A stretch of 64,000 bases of DNA from Streptomyces sp. BK208 (GCF_004364245.1 NZ_SOAV01000011.1:1-64000); one strand, 5' to 3'. Positions 25,547 through 35,719 are shown, counted from the first letter of the stretch. The notes: generated by a model not told the origin, from the sequence alone. A program made the numbers and translations.

Positions 25547-25978
25547 GTGGAGAGCGCAACCGGCGGGCGAGGCGGACTGCCAGGCGGACACGCCCGGTTG
25601 GGCGAACTGTGCCGGCGGATGACGGACGCGTCGGGGTCGCTCGTGCTCGGTGAGCGCGGGGTGCGGCTCGTCGAGTCCATCACCGCCGAACTGCGTGGCG
25701 GCCGGGCTCCCGAGGAACTCGACGAGTTCTTCGACGAGTTGGAGGAGGAGCTGCTCGCGGCCGGGCACAGCGCGGGTCTGGGTTCCTACCGCACCACCCC
25801 GACACCGCTCACGCCCTCCTTCCAGCGTCTCCCGGTCTCCGGGCCCGCGCACCCGGCCCTGCACGTGCTGGCGTGTCCGCGGGGGCACTGCGGGCGGGTG
25901 GAGGCCCCCGGCGACGATGCCCCGCGCCCCGGCTGCCGGATCTTCGACCAGCCCTTGCGCACGGTCCCCCTCCGGTGA
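25547..25978 (+). CDS. Small protein with C-terminal Cys cluster, CHAT-associated
   Basis: A 143-aa protein of unknown family. The N-terminal 75 residues are helical and strongly acidic (EELDEFFDELEEELLAAG). The C-terminus has CPRGHCGRVE and, 13 residues on, GCRIFDQPL, a possible zinc-ribbon half. GTG 25547 follows AGGGGGAAC. It is divergent from the CHAT/TPR operon and overlaps the next gene by GTGA, so the two plus-strand genes probably belong to the same cassette. The role could be an adaptor or a CHAT substrate; nothing in the sequence decides this. Confidence 0.65.
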   Translation: MESATGGRGGLPGGHARLGELCRRMTDASGSLVLGERGVRLVESITAELRGGRAPEELDEFFDELEEELLAAGHSAGLGSYRTTPTPLTPSFQRLPVSGPAHPALHVLACPRGHCGRVEAPGDDAPRPGCRIFDQPLRTVPLR

Positions 25979-26895
25979 CCAGCGCCTTTCTCAGCGCACT
26001 GGGCGGCCGCATCGCCGAGCGCTGGCTGGCCGCGCTGGCCCTGCCGGGACTGCTCTTCCTCGCCGCCGCCGGCGCGGCCACGGTGCTGGGGCACGCACAC
26101 TGGTCCGACGTCGAGCGGCTGCGGGACCGGGTCGACACGCTGTCCGCCTCCCCCGCGTCCCACAGCGCCGGCACGGTCGTCCTGGTGGCCCTGGGTGTGC
26201 TGGCCGGTGCCGCGGTGACCGGCGCCGCCGCCCAGGTTCTGGGCTCGGGTGTGGAACTCCTGTGGTGCGCGCAGCCGCACGGCCCCGTACTGCGCTCCGT
26301 CGCCGACCGCCGCCTGCGCCGCTGGCGTGCGGCCGACGCGCGGTTCCGCACCGCGCTGGTGGCTGCCGGCCGCGCCCGCATCGAGGGATCGGACGACGCC
26401 GACCGGCTGACCGGCATCGCCGAGCGCCGCCACGCGGAACGGGACCGCATCGCCTCGGTGCCGCCGCGTCACCCCTTCGCGATGGGCGACCGGCTCGCCG
26501 TACCCGCACAGCGCCTGTGGCGGGCCAACGGGCTGGACCTGACGGCCGCCTGGCCCCATCTGTGGCTCCTGGCCGCCGACGGCACCCGCGGCGAACTGCA
26601 GGCCGCCCGTCTCCGGTTCACCGCGTCGGCACGCCTGTGCGCCTGGGGCGCCGGGTATCTGGTGATGGGTCTGTGGTGGTGGCCCGCGGCACTGGCCGGG
26701 GTCGTCGCCGTCGCCTCGGGGGTACGGCGCGGTCACGCGGCCGCGGACGCCTTCGCGGAACTCACCGAAGCCCTGGCCGACCTGCACGTGCGGGACCTGG
26801 CGGCAGCGCTGGGCGTCGAGCACGAGGGCGTCGACGGCCGGGCGCTCGGCGAACGCCTCACACGGCTGCTGCGCAAGGAGTCGGGCACCGCGTAG
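25975..26895 (+). CDS. Membrane protein with three to four helices, CHAT-associated
   Basis: A 306-aa protein without a recognised domain. Hydrophobic helices are at about 17-37 (LAALALPGLLFLAAAGAATV), 64-86 (TVVLVALGVLAGAAVTGAAA) and a pair or long hairpin around 225-255 (GYLVMGLWWWPAALAGVVAV). The cytoplasmic middle section is Arg-rich and helical. The GTG start overlaps the preceding stop (GTGA); the ATG at 25873 would lie inside the previous gene. Translational coupling to the Cys-cluster gene and proximity to a CHAT protease make it a candidate membrane effector or target of the cassette. Confidence 0.7.
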   Translation: MTSAFLSALGGRIAERWLAALALPGLLFLAAAGAATVLGHAHWSDVERLRDRVDTLSASPASHSAGTVVLVALGVLAGAAVTGAAAQVLGSGVELLWCAQPHGPVLRSVADRRLRRWRAADARFRTALVAAGRARIEGSDDADRLTGIAERRHAERDRIASVPPRHPFAMGDRLAVPAQRLWRANGLDLTAAWPHLWLLAADGTRGELQAARLRFTASARLCAWGAGYLVMGLWWWPAALAGVVAVASGVRRGHAAADAFAELTEALADLHVRDLAAALGVEHEGVDGRALGERLTRLLRKESGTA

Positions 26896-27059
26896 GCGGT
26901 CGGAGTGGGGCTGGGGGTGGCCTGTCGTCCAAGACGCCGCCTCCGACGCCGTCGCCCGCGCACCCGGCCCGAACGGCCGGCGGCGAAAAGGGGACGGCGT
27001 ACCGATGATGTCCGGTCCGGCCGGCAGTCGTTGTGTGGACGACAGCGAGGAGATACGCC

Positions 27060-27620
27060 ATGCCCATGGAACGACCCGAGGTCCAGCGACCCACGACCGA
27101 GCTCGATGCCCGCTACAGCTCCGCACTCAACCCCCGCCCGGGCGCCGAGGACGTCACCGCCACCGAGTGGGCCGAAGCCCGCGGGCGCGTCGCGGCCGCC
27201 GAGATCTACTGGGTGGTGACGGTGCGCCCCGGCGGCGGGCCGCACATCACGCCGGCGATCGCGGCCTGGCACGACGGCGTGCTGTATTTCTCCACCGGAC
27301 CGGGTGAGCAGAAGGCCAGGAACCTGGCCCATGACGCACACTGTGCGCTGCTCACGGGTTCGAATTCACTCACCGAGGGGTTCGACCTGGTCGTGGAGGG
27401 CGAGGCGGAGCGGGTCGGGGATCCAGCGGTGCTGGAGGAGGTGATCGCCGCGTACGAGGAGAAGTACGGGGCGCACATCACGTCACCCGAAGGCACCTTC
27501 CACGGCATCGGGGACGCCATGCGGAGCGGGAACGCGGTGCTGTTCGCCGTGTCCCCTGTCACCGCGTACGGCTTCGGGCGGGACGAGGGGGTCTACAGCC
27601 ATACGCGGTGGTCGTTCTGA
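27060..27620 (+). CDS. Pyridoxamine 5'-phosphate oxidase-like, F420/FMN-binding split-barrel protein
   Basis: A 186-aa PPOX-fold protein. The split barrel is recognisable from AAAEIYWVVTVRPGGGPHIT, AAWHDGVLYFSTGPGEQKARNL and the NLAHDAHCALLTGSNSLTEG strand, which line the flavin or F420 phosphate site. The C-terminus TAYGFGRDEGVYSHTRWSF is typical of the Streptomyces branch that reduces small molecules with F420H2. ATG 27060 follows GAGGAG. It is monocistronic as far as can be seen: 164 bases upstream and a terminator-like hairpin downstream. Confidence 0.85.
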   Translation: MPMERPEVQRPTTELDARYSSALNPRPGAEDVTATEWAEARGRVAAAEIYWVVTVRPGGGPHITPAIAAWHDGVLYFSTGPGEQKARNLAHDAHCALLTGSNSLTEGFDLVVEGEAERVGDPAVLEEVIAAYEEKYGAHITSPEGTFHGIGDAMRSGNAVLFAVSPVTAYGFGRDEGVYSHTRWSF

Positions 27621-27644
27621 GGCGCCCCGGGGAGACGTAGGGGC

Positions 27645-27675
27645 GTGGGCGCGACGCACCGGTGTCGCGCCCCAC
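27645..27675. terminator. Hairpin between convergent genes
   Basis: GTGGGCGCGAC and GTCGCGCCCCAC can pair with a single bulged base around an 8-nt loop. It sits between the convergent oxidase-like (+) and esterase (-) genes and would serve both. No T-run is present, as is common in high-GC actinomycetes. Confidence 0.6.
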
Positions 27676-27733
27676 CCCGGCCCGGGCGGCGGGGCTCGGG
27701 CTCACGAGTCCGCGATCTCGTGCGGTGACGGGG

Positions 27734-28777
27734 TCAGCCGCGGCCGGTGCCGGTGCCCAGCGCCCCGAGCAGCATCGGCAGTGAGGCGTGCAGTTCCCGC
27801 TCCCAGTAGGCCCATCCGTGGGTCCCCGGGCCGTAGAAGTTCGTCGTCACGTGTCGCGCGCCGACGCGGTTCAGCTCGGCGGCGAGCGCGTGGTTCTGGC
27901 GGTTGAAGTCGGCCTCCAGCGCGCTCGTGGCGCCCGGTGGGTCCAGGGGGCCGGTGGTGCCGTCGCCGCAGGACAGGTAGACCGGGATCGGCCTCAGCCG
28001 CCCGGCGAGGTGGAAGGGATCGTGTGCCTGCCATATCCGGCGTTGGGCTACCGGGTCGCCCCAGACGCGGAGCGGGTCGTTGCCCTGGCCGGCGAAGAGG
28101 CCCATGATGCGGTCGACCGACTCGGTGTTCAGGAGGGGGTGGGCGGAGCCGGAGTAGGCCGCCGTCGCCTTGAACATCCCGGGATGCCGGGCGGCGTACA
28201 GCAGGGCGCCCTGACCGCCCATGGACAGGCCCGCCACCACACGGTCGTTCCCGGCGCCCCAGTCGCGTTCCAGGAGCCGGCGCAGCTCCTCGGTGTGGAA
28301 GGTCTCCCAGGCCGGGTCGCCGCCCTCCCCGTGGTTCCACCAGTCGCTGTACCAGCCGTTCCAACCGGCCTCGGGCATCACGACCAGGACGTCGCTCAGG
28401 CTCTCCGTCTCCGCCACGTCCGTCATGCTCGTCCACGACGTGTAGTCGCCGCAGCAGCCGTGCAGGAGCCAGAGGGTGGGCCAGTGCTGACGGTGGCCGC
28501 CCCGGGCGTGAGGGCTCCAGCCGTCGGGGGTGAGCAGGCGGACGTCGACCGTACGGCCGCCCAGGGCCGTGGACCGGACGGACAGGTCGACCTGTCGGTC
28601 CGCGACCTGGGTGACGGCGACGACTTCGGCACCGGTGCCGGGGTGGCGGCCGGTGTCCTGTTGCCCGGCGGCCAGCGCTCCCGGGGCCGTCGGCGCGAGG
28701 ACGGCGAGCAGGACGGCGAGGACCAGGAGGACTCTGGCGCGCAGAGGGCTTCGGGCGGTGGGCACGTTCGCGAACAC
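27734..28777 (-). CDS. Secreted alpha/beta hydrolase of the esterase D / antigen 85 (mycolyltransferase-like) family
   Basis: A 347-aa exported enzyme. The Sec signal peptide is at residues 1-36 (ARVLLVLAVLLAVLAPTAPG, cleavage near ALA-AG). LWLLHGCCGDYTSWTSM is the oxyanion loop, GLSMGGQGAL holds the nucleophile Ser of GxSxG, and the catalytic His is in GTHGWAYWERELHASLP; the acid is probably in the CGDGTTG segment. Streptomyces do not make mycolates, so an esterase role on an extracellular ester is likelier than acyl transfer. GTG 28777 follows GGGAG. A 185-base gap separates it from the upstream methyltransferase gene. Confidence 0.88.
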   Translation of the reverse strand: MFANVPTARSPLRARVLLVLAVLLAVLAPTAPGALAAGQQDTGRHPGTGAEVVAVTQVADRQVDLSVRSTALGGRTVDVRLLTPDGWSPHARGGHRQHWPTLWLLHGCCGDYTSWTSMTDVAETESLSDVLVVMPEAGWNGWYSDWWNHGEGGDPAWETFHTEELRRLLERDWGAGNDRVVAGLSMGGQGALLYAARHPGMFKATAAYSGSAHPLLNTESVDRIMGLFAGQGNDPLRVWGDPVAQRRIWQAHDPFHLAGRLRPIPVYLSCGDGTTGPLDPPGATSALEADFNRQNHALAAELNRVGARHVTTNFYGPGTHGWAYWERELHASLPMLLGALGTGTGRG

Positions 28778-28962
28778 GGCGGCTCCCTGGGTGGGTGGCT
28801 GATCGTGGTGCGGTGGTGCGGTGCAAGTGTGCGGTGCGGGTGTGCGGCGGCGTCGGCCGGCGTGCGGTCGGGGTCCGTGTCAGCGGACGGCGAGGTGCGC
28901 CGGCTCACGTCGAGGCGGTCCGGAGGGGCCGGGGCCCGACCCCTCCGGACGGCTCGGACTGC

Positions 28963-29748
28963 TCAGGGGATGCGCGCGACGCCCACGTAGAAGCCGCTGC
29001 GTTCCCGCACCGGCGCCGGTTCCTCCTTGTACCACTCGGTGGCGAACACCAGGCCGGGGGCGACGAGTTGCAGTCCGTCGAAGAAGGGCTCGACCTCGCT
29101 CCGGGTCCGCATCCGCAGCGGGATCGCGCCCTTCTTGTACGCGGCCTCGGTCTCCTGCTGCAACTCCGGGTGCTGGTCGGCGGTGCCGTGCGAGAGGAAC
29201 AGGTGGCTGCCCCGGGGGAGGGCGTCGACGAGGGTGCGCACGACGCGGTACGGGTCCTCGTCGTCGGGCAGGAAGTGCAGGAGGGCGATCAGCGAGAGGG
29301 CGACGGGACGGTCGAAGTCCAGGATCTCGCGGGCGCGTTCGAGAATCGTCGCGGGCTGCCGTACGTCGGCGAGGATGAAGTCGGTGGCACCCTCGTGGCT
29401 GCTGGTCAGCAGCGCCTCGGCGTGGCGCAGGACGATCGGGTCGTTGTCCGCGTACACGATCCGGGCGTCGGGCCTGATCGCCTGCACGATCTGGTGCAGG
29501 TTGGGTTCGGTGGGGATGCCGGTGCCGATGTCCAGGAACTGGTCGACGCCGTTCTTCGCCAGCCAGGCCGCCGCGCGATGCATGAACGCCCGGTTCCGGG
29601 CCGCGTTGCCCCGCGCCTCCGCCGGGAGGGTCTCACCGACCTGCTGATCGACGGGGTAGTTGTCCTTGCCGCCCAGCAGCCAGTCGTAGACGCGGGCCGG
29701 GTGCGGCTTGCTCGTGTCGATGTGGGGCCTGGGTGCACCTATGGTCAC
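28963..29748 (-). CDS. SAM-dependent methyltransferase, DUF574 (Methyltransf_19) family
   Basis: A 261-aa protein of the actinobacterial DUF574 family, present in many paralogues in Streptomyces. Hallmarks are HPARVYDWLLGGKDNYPVD near the N-terminus, motif I FLDIGTGIPTEPNLHQ, and the acidic residue in YADNDPIVLRHAEALL. The substrate of these proteins is not known. GTG 29748 follows GGAGGAG. It is divergent from the secreted basic protein gene across about 300 bp. Confidence 0.9.
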   Translation of the reverse strand: MTIGAPRPHIDTSKPHPARVYDWLLGGKDNYPVDQQVGETLPAEARGNAARNRAFMHRAAAWLAKNGVDQFLDIGTGIPTEPNLHQIVQAIRPDARIVYADNDPIVLRHAEALLTSSHEGATDFILADVRQPATILERAREILDFDRPVALSLIALLHFLPDDEDPYRVVRTLVDALPRGSHLFLSHGTADQHPELQQETEAAYKKGAIPLRMRTRSEVEPFFDGLQLVAPGLVFATEWYKEEPAPVRERSGFYVGVARIP

Positions 29749-30054
29749 AGGACGCTCCTCCGTACGCGTGGACGCCGACGGTTCGTCAGCCTATCCGGAG
29801 CCGCCCTGGTCCCTCCCGTGGTGCTGCCGGCCACTGGAGGGGCGGCCGGGGGTGCGCATCGGCCGGTTCCGAGGGGGCTCAGATCTCGCTCAAGAACTTG
29901 TCCCGAAGCGTACCCACAAGTAATGATCTTCCCGTTGTGCCCTCGACGTGACCGCCTGACCAGCGGTTTCGTGGCGAGGTGCGGAGGCGCGGGAAACCGG
30001 ACGCGCCGTGAGACGAACGAAGTCCGCAACCGAAGTTCGAAACTGGGGGAAGAC
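29749..30054. other. Gene-free divergent intergenic region
   Basis: This 306-bp stretch holds no open frame with a ribosome-binding site. It must contain promoters for the methyltransferase (leftward) and the secreted basic protein (rightward). The segment 29880-29945 is distinctly less GC-rich than its surroundings (GATCTCGCTCAAGAACTTG, ACAAGTAATGATCTTCC) and is the likeliest promoter area, but no convincing -35/-10 pair stands out. Confidence 0.5.
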
Positions 30055-30774
30055 GTGACCACGTCATCCATGCACGAAACCCGCCCGACTGCCGTGCGCG
30101 ACGGCCATGGGCTCGGCGGCAGAAAGCGGCTGCGCGAGGTCGCCGCCCTCACCGCGGCCGCGGTGGCCTTGGGTGTGGCGGCACCGCTGGCGAGCGCGAA
30201 CGCCGCCGAGCGGAGCACCTCGGCGCCGCACACGGCGGTGTCGGCAACGCCCGCGTTCGCGTCGCTCGCGTCCGCACCCGCCCTCGGGGCACGAGTCGGG
30301 CCGGCCGGGTCGGAAGGGCTCGACGGACTCGACGGACTGGAAGGCCTCGACGACGAGGCCGCTCTCGCCGGGCTCGAAGAGGCGCTCCGTCTCATCACCG
30401 AGATTCCCGACGAGGTGCTGGCCCAGGGCCGGGCAGCCACCGAGCAGTGGCTCCGGGACCGCTTGGGGGACTCCTCGGCCACCGGCGGCCTCGTCCAGCC
30501 GATGAAGTTCAGTGCCGGCGGCTGTGCCCGGGGCATCTTGTTGGCCGTGGGGTCGAACATCCTGGCCATCGGCAAGATCTACAAGGTGAAGAAGGCCATC
30601 GACAAGCTCGGCGGCATCAAGAAGGTCGTCAAGAAGATCCAGGACAAGAAGAAGCGCGGCAAGAAGAGCTTCAAGAAGGCGATCATGGAGGTCTTCGAGG
30701 AGAGCGGCACGGGCATCGGAGCGATCGCCGCCGAGATCCTCGGCGTGGACCAGGTCATCAAGCACTGCTGGTGA
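30055..30774 (+). CDS. Secreted basic protein with Cys-bracketed cationic C-terminal domain (bacteriocin-like candidate)
   Basis: A 239-aa protein unlike any family I recognise. A Sec signal peptide (KRLREVAALTAAAVALGVAA, cleavage near ANA-AE around residue 50) is followed by an acidic, leucine-rich spacer (LDGLDGLEGLDDEAALAGLE). The last 83 residues form a separate domain. It opens with GGCARG (Cys157), has a hydrophobic GILLAVGSNILAIG stretch and a strongly Lys-rich middle (VKKIQDKKKRGKKSFKKAIM), then GTGIGAIAAEIL, and ends IKHCW with Cys238 next to last. An acidic propeptide before a cationic, disulfide-closable amphipathic domain resembles a bacteriocin or toxin precursor. GTG 30055 follows GGGGGAAG; ATG 30070 is possible. 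Confidence 0.7.
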   Translation: MTTSSMHETRPTAVRDGHGLGGRKRLREVAALTAAAVALGVAAPLASANAAERSTSAPHTAVSATPAFASLASAPALGARVGPAGSEGLDGLDGLEGLDDEAALAGLEEALRLITEIPDEVLAQGRAATEQWLRDRLGDSSATGGLVQPMKFSAGGCARGILLAVGSNILAIGKIYKVKKAIDKLGGIKKVVKKIQDKKKRGKKSFKKAIMEVFEESGTGIGAIAAEILGVDQVIKHCW

Positions 30775-30800
30775 ACCGCCGTAGGACAAGGAGTCGCATC

Positions 30801-31190
30801 ATGCACACAGTCGCTGTCGCACTGCAGTGGGCGGTTCTCGTCGCGGGTGGCGTCGTGCTGGTCTCGGCCGTGGTGAGCGCGGTACGGGTCGGGCTGGCGG
30901 GCGCCGGAGCCGGGAAGGCCGTCGAGTACCTGGAACGCCGCTGGTTCGGTGCCGGGTCGGTACTGCTCGCGCTGCTCACCGGCGCCGTGGCCATGGTCGG
31001 TGCCGGACGCCTCACGGGGGGCGGCGTCGGCATCGAGGAGGCCGCGCTCGTCGTCTTCCCGCTCGCTCTCGTGGCCTCCTTCGCCGTGCGCAGGCTCACC
31101 ACTCGGAGCGCGCACCGCACGGCGGCACGGGTGTCGGGGCTCGTCCTCCTGCCCGCGCTGCTCGGTGCGGTGATGTCGGCCGCCGGCTGA
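30801..31190 (+). CDS. Small four-helix membrane protein, immunity-like position
   Basis: A 129-aa integral membrane protein with four hydrophobic helices (LQWAVLVAGGVVLVSAVVSA, GSVLLALLTGAVAMVGAG, AALVVFPLALVASFAV, GLVLLPALLGAVMSAA). No family is recognised. It starts 26 bases after the secreted basic protein stop with an AAGGAG site, so the two are co-transcribed. Size, topology and position fit an immunity protein protecting the producer from a membrane-active peptide; this is inference from context only. Confidence 0.7.
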   Translation: MHTVAVALQWAVLVAGGVVLVSAVVSAVRVGLAGAGAGKAVEYLERRWFGAGSVLLALLTGAVAMVGAGRLTGGGVGIEEAALVVFPLALVASFAVRRLTTRSAHRTAARVSGLVLLPALLGAVMSAAG

Positions 31191-31269
31191 ACGGCCGCCC
31201 CACCGGGCCGCCTGCCCGGCCGCACATCACCGGACCGCACACCACTGGCCGGCCCCACCACCGGGTCGC

Positions 31270-31313
31270 GGCAGGGCCGCCGGATCCCCCCAGGGGTGTC
31301 CGGCGGCCCTGCC
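31270..31313. terminator. Strong bidirectional terminator hairpin
   Basis: A 15-bp perfect stem (GGCAGGGCCGCCGGA paired with TCCGGCGGCCCTGCC) closes a 14-nt loop. It lies between the plus-strand membrane protein gene and the minus-strand GH16 gene, where both transcripts end. Confidence 0.8.
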
Positions 31314-31418
31314 GATCCGGCGGGTGCGGTCGAGGCCCACGCGTCCCTGCCCGTCCTCCCGTTCACGGGCACCGGACACGCCGCCGCACCGCACCGCACT
31401 GCACCGCTCCGCGCCGGA

Positions 31419-33308
31419 TCACCCCTTCTGTTCCACCTTCACCCAGTCCACCTCCGCCTGTACTCCCCCGCCCGCGATCCGGTCCACGCTGGACTGCGGC
31501 AGCCCCCAGTACGGGCTGGTGACCTTGTTCCAGCCCGCCGGGTAGGCGCCGCCGAGCGCGAGGTTGAGGATGACGTACTGGTTGTGGTCGAAGACCCAGG
31601 CACCGCGCGTCGACTCCAGCTTGTTGCGGGTGGTCTCCTGGACCACGCGGTCGTCGACGGAGAACTTCATGCCCGTCGGCGTCCACTCCACCGCGTAGGT
31701 GTGCCACTGGTCGGCCCGCCCGCCGCCCGGGTACACCTGGCGTGCGCCGATGTTGCCGTCGGCCGAGTAGCCGGGGCCGTGCAGGGCGGTGCTGGTCCAG
31801 TCGCCGTAGCCGATGTTCTCCATGATGTCGGTCTCGCCCGAGGCGGGCCAGGACACGGAGGGGTCGTCGACGTTGCTGCCGAGCAGCCAGAAGGCGGGCC
31901 AGAAGCCGTCGCCGACGGGGAGTTTCATACGGGCGCTGACCCGGCCGTAGGTGAAGTCGAACTTGGTGTTGGTGTCGATGCGGCCGGAGGTGAAGTCGTA
32001 GGTGCCGCCGCCTGCCTTCGTGCAGCCCTTGCAGTGCTTGGCGCGCAGGACCAGGGCGCCGTTCTCCAGGCGGATGTTGTCGGCCGAGTCGACGTAGGCC
32101 TGCGACTCGCCGTTGACGGAGCCCATCTCGGTGCCGGTGCGGACGACCCGCCACTTGCCGCGGTCCAGCGCGGCCGAGGTGAAGTCGTCGAAGAACGTGG
32201 TGCGGTAGGCGCCGGACTGCTCGCCGGGCAGCGCCGGGTAGGCGGCGGCCGCGCTGCCTCCCGTGCCCCAGACCTCGAACTCGTAGAGCGAGTAGCCGAA
32301 CTGGGCGGTGGCCGGGGCCGGGTTGTAGAAGGAGCGGCGTTCCTTGCCGAGCATGCGGACGTAGCGGCCGGTCACGGGTTGGGGGAGGCGGACGGTGTCG
32401 TGGCGGCCGGTGGCCTCGCCCGGGGCCTTGACGTCCGCCCGGCGGGCGGCGACCTCGGCGGCCGAGGGCCGGTACACCGTGCGCCAGGTGCGGTTGTCGT
32501 CGGAGACCTGGAGTTCGTAGTCGACGGCGTAGGCCGCCTCCCAGTACAGGTCCACCGTGTCGACGGTCGAGGTGGCGCCGAGGTCGACGGAGACCCAGCG
32601 GTCGGCGTTCCAGTCGCTGGACCAGCGGGTGGCGTCGCCCCTGAGGTCGGCGGGGCGGCCGCCGTCGGTGACGAACGCCGGTGAGGCGCCCGCGTGCTGG
32701 TAGACGTTCGAGTACGCCGGGTGGTTCAGGGCGAGGTTGGTGCGGGTGGTGGACGCGGGGGCCTGTTCGCCGCCGTAGACCTTGAAGGAGTAGAGGGAGT
32801 AGCCGTAGGGAGTGGCGCGTTCGACGCCGCGCATGCGGACGTAGCGCGCCCGCACCTCCTGCGGGTAGGTGTGCGCGGTGACCGATCCGCCGGAGCCGGC
32901 CGTCTCCGTGTAGAAGGGCTTCCAGTCGGTGCCGTTGGTGGACGCCTCCAGGACGTATCTCTTGCCGTAGGCGGCCTCCCAGTCCAGCGTCACCCGGTCG
33001 ACGCGGATCGTCGTCCCGAGGTCGACGCGGATCCAGGCGGTGTCGTTGAAGTCGCTGGACCAGCGGGTGCCGCCGTCGCCGTCGAAGGCGAGGCCGGGCG
33101 CGGTGCCGGCGTTCTCGCTGGCCGAGGCGGTGACCGCGGCCGGGGCGGCGGCGTAGGCGGCGGCAGCGCGGTCGGTGTCCCAGGCCGCTGCCGCCGCGGC
33201 GGACGGTTCGGCGGCGGCCGGGGTGACGGCGGTGAGGGACGGGACGGCGGCCAGCAGGGTGAGCGTGGTCAGAGCGGTGATGAGGGTGCGGGGGGTACGG
33301 GACGGCAT
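31419..33308 (-). CDS. Secreted GH16 endo-beta-glucanase (laminarinase type) with two discoidin/CBM32 domains
   Basis: A 629-aa exported enzyme that cleaves internal beta-1,3 (or mixed) glucan bonds. A Sec signal peptide at 1-33 is followed by two F5/8-type-C modules (about 55-180 and 195-350), each with an RWSSDxN...VDLG pattern and a closing YSLYxFxVxG strand. The C-terminal GH16 domain (about 380-628) carries the catalytic E-x-D-x-x-E as GETDIMENIG. Both modules probably bind glycan surfaces. It lies 153 bases downstream of the GH1 gene and ends the minus-strand sugar operon or forms its own unit. A CATTAATG palindrome at 33389 lies in its upstream gap. Confidence 0.94.
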   Translation of the reverse strand: MPSRTPRTLITALTTLTLLAAVPSLTAVTPAAAEPSAAAAAAWDTDRAAAAYAAAPAAVTASASENAGTAPGLAFDGDGGTRWSSDFNDTAWIRVDLGTTIRVDRVTLDWEAAYGKRYVLEASTNGTDWKPFYTETAGSGGSVTAHTYPQEVRARYVRMRGVERATPYGYSLYSFKVYGGEQAPASTTRTNLALNHPAYSNVYQHAGASPAFVTDGGRPADLRGDATRWSSDWNADRWVSVDLGATSTVDTVDLYWEAAYAVDYELQVSDDNRTWRTVYRPSAAEVAARRADVKAPGEATGRHDTVRLPQPVTGRYVRMLGKERRSFYNPAPATAQFGYSLYEFEVWGTGGSAAAAYPALPGEQSGAYRTTFFDDFTSAALDRGKWRVVRTGTEMGSVNGESQAYVDSADNIRLENGALVLRAKHCKGCTKAGGGTYDFTSGRIDTNTKFDFTYGRVSARMKLPVGDGFWPAFWLLGSNVDDPSVSWPASGETDIMENIGYGDWTSTALHGPGYSADGNIGARQVYPGGGRADQWHTYAVEWTPTGMKFSVDDRVVQETTRNKLESTRGAWVFDHNQYVILNLALGGAYPAGWNKVTSPYWGLPQSSVDRIAGGGVQAEVDWVKVEQKG

Positions 33309-33461
33309 GCGGTTCTTCTCCTTGGGTCGGTGGGGAACCTGCGCTTCGTCGCGCGGAGGCGAACACTCTCGCTATGGCATGTACCTGTCATTAATGTTCG
33401 GCGGAGAGGGGAGGGACCGTGGTGGGCCCGGACTCCCGCGTCCGGACCCACCACGGGGTTC

Positions 33462-34820
<1,359 letters not shown>

Positions 34821-34864
34821 GAAGGTCCCTTCGGGTTGGGGGTGGGGGCGCGGGGTCGTTCCGG

Positions 34865-35719
34865 TCACTTGACGGCTCCGGCCGTCAGGCCCGCCACGAG
34901 GTAGCGCTGGAGGAGCAGGAAGCCCGCGACGACCGGGACGCTCACGACCAGCGAGGCGGCCATGATCTGGTTCCAGTACACGTCGTTCTGCGTGGAGTAG
35001 CCCTGGAGGCCGACCGCGAGGGTGCGGGTGGCGTCGTTGGTCATGACGGAGGCGAAGAGGACTTCGCCCCAGGCGGTCATGAAGGCGTAGACGGCGACCG
35101 CGACGATGCCGGGGATCGCCGCGGGCACCACGACCTTGAACAGGGCGCGCAGCGGCCCGCAGCCGTCCACGAGGGCCGCCTCGTCCAGGTCGCGGGGCAC
35201 CGAGTCGAAGTACCCGATCAGCATCCAGATGGAGAACGGCAGGGAGAAGGTCAGGTACGTGAGGATCAGGCCGCCCCGGGAGCCGAACAGGGCGATGCCG
35301 GTGGTGTTGCCGATGTTCACGTAGATCAGGAACAGGGGCAGCAGGAACAGGATGCCCGGGAACATCTGCGTGGACAGGACGGTCACGGAGAAGACGCGCT
35401 TGCCGCGGAACTCGTAGCGGCTGACGGCGTAGGCGGCGAACACGGCGATCACGACGGAGCAGACGGTCGCCGCGCCGGCCACGATCAGCGAGTTCACGAA
35501 GTACTTCGCCAGCGGGACCGTCGACCAGATGTCGATGTAGGGGCGGACGGTGAGGCCGCTCGGCAGCCAGTGGAACTGGCTGGAGACGTCCTCGAGGGGT
35601 TTCAGCGAGCTGGAGACCATGACGTACACCGGCAGCAGGACGAAGCCGGTGAGCAGGGTCAGGAACACGCGGCGGGTCCACATGAAGGAGCGCGGCGCCG
35701 CCATCGGGGACCTAGACAT
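34865..35719 (-). CDS. Sugar ABC transporter permease, MalG type
   Basis: A 284-aa inner-membrane subunit with six helices. The EAA loop that contacts the ATPase is DLDEAALVDGCGPLRALFKV. Family CUT1 permeases of this kind work with the shared ATPase MsiK in Streptomyces, which agrees with the absence of an ATPase gene here. Its ATG overlaps the stop of the preceding permease gene by 8 bases. Confidence 0.93.
   Translation of the reverse strand: MSRSPMAAPRSFMWTRRVFLTLLTGFVLLPVYVMVSSSLKPLEDVSSQFHWLPSGLTVRPYIDIWSTVPLAKYFVNSLIVAGAATVCSVVIAVFAAYAVSRYEFRGKRVFSVTVLSTQMFPGILFLLPLFLIYVNIGNTTGIALFGSRGGLILTYLTFSLPFSIWMLIGYFDSVPRDLDEAALVDGCGPLRALFKVVVPAAIPGIVAVAVYAFMTAWGEVLFASVMTNDATRTLAVGLQGYSTQNDVYWNQIMAASLVVSVPVVAGFLLLQRYLVAGLTAGAVK

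Noticed and set aside
25226..25888. N-terminal extension of the CHAT protein upstream of GTG 25225
   Set aside because: It would be encoded through the tandem repeats and antisense to the divergent gene at 25547, giving a Ser/Arg-rich sequence with no domain.
25975..26895. Gasdermin homologue cleaved by the CHAT protease
   Set aside because: The protein has several true membrane helices and lacks the soluble beta-rich layout and C-terminal autoinhibitory tail expected of bacterial gasdermins.
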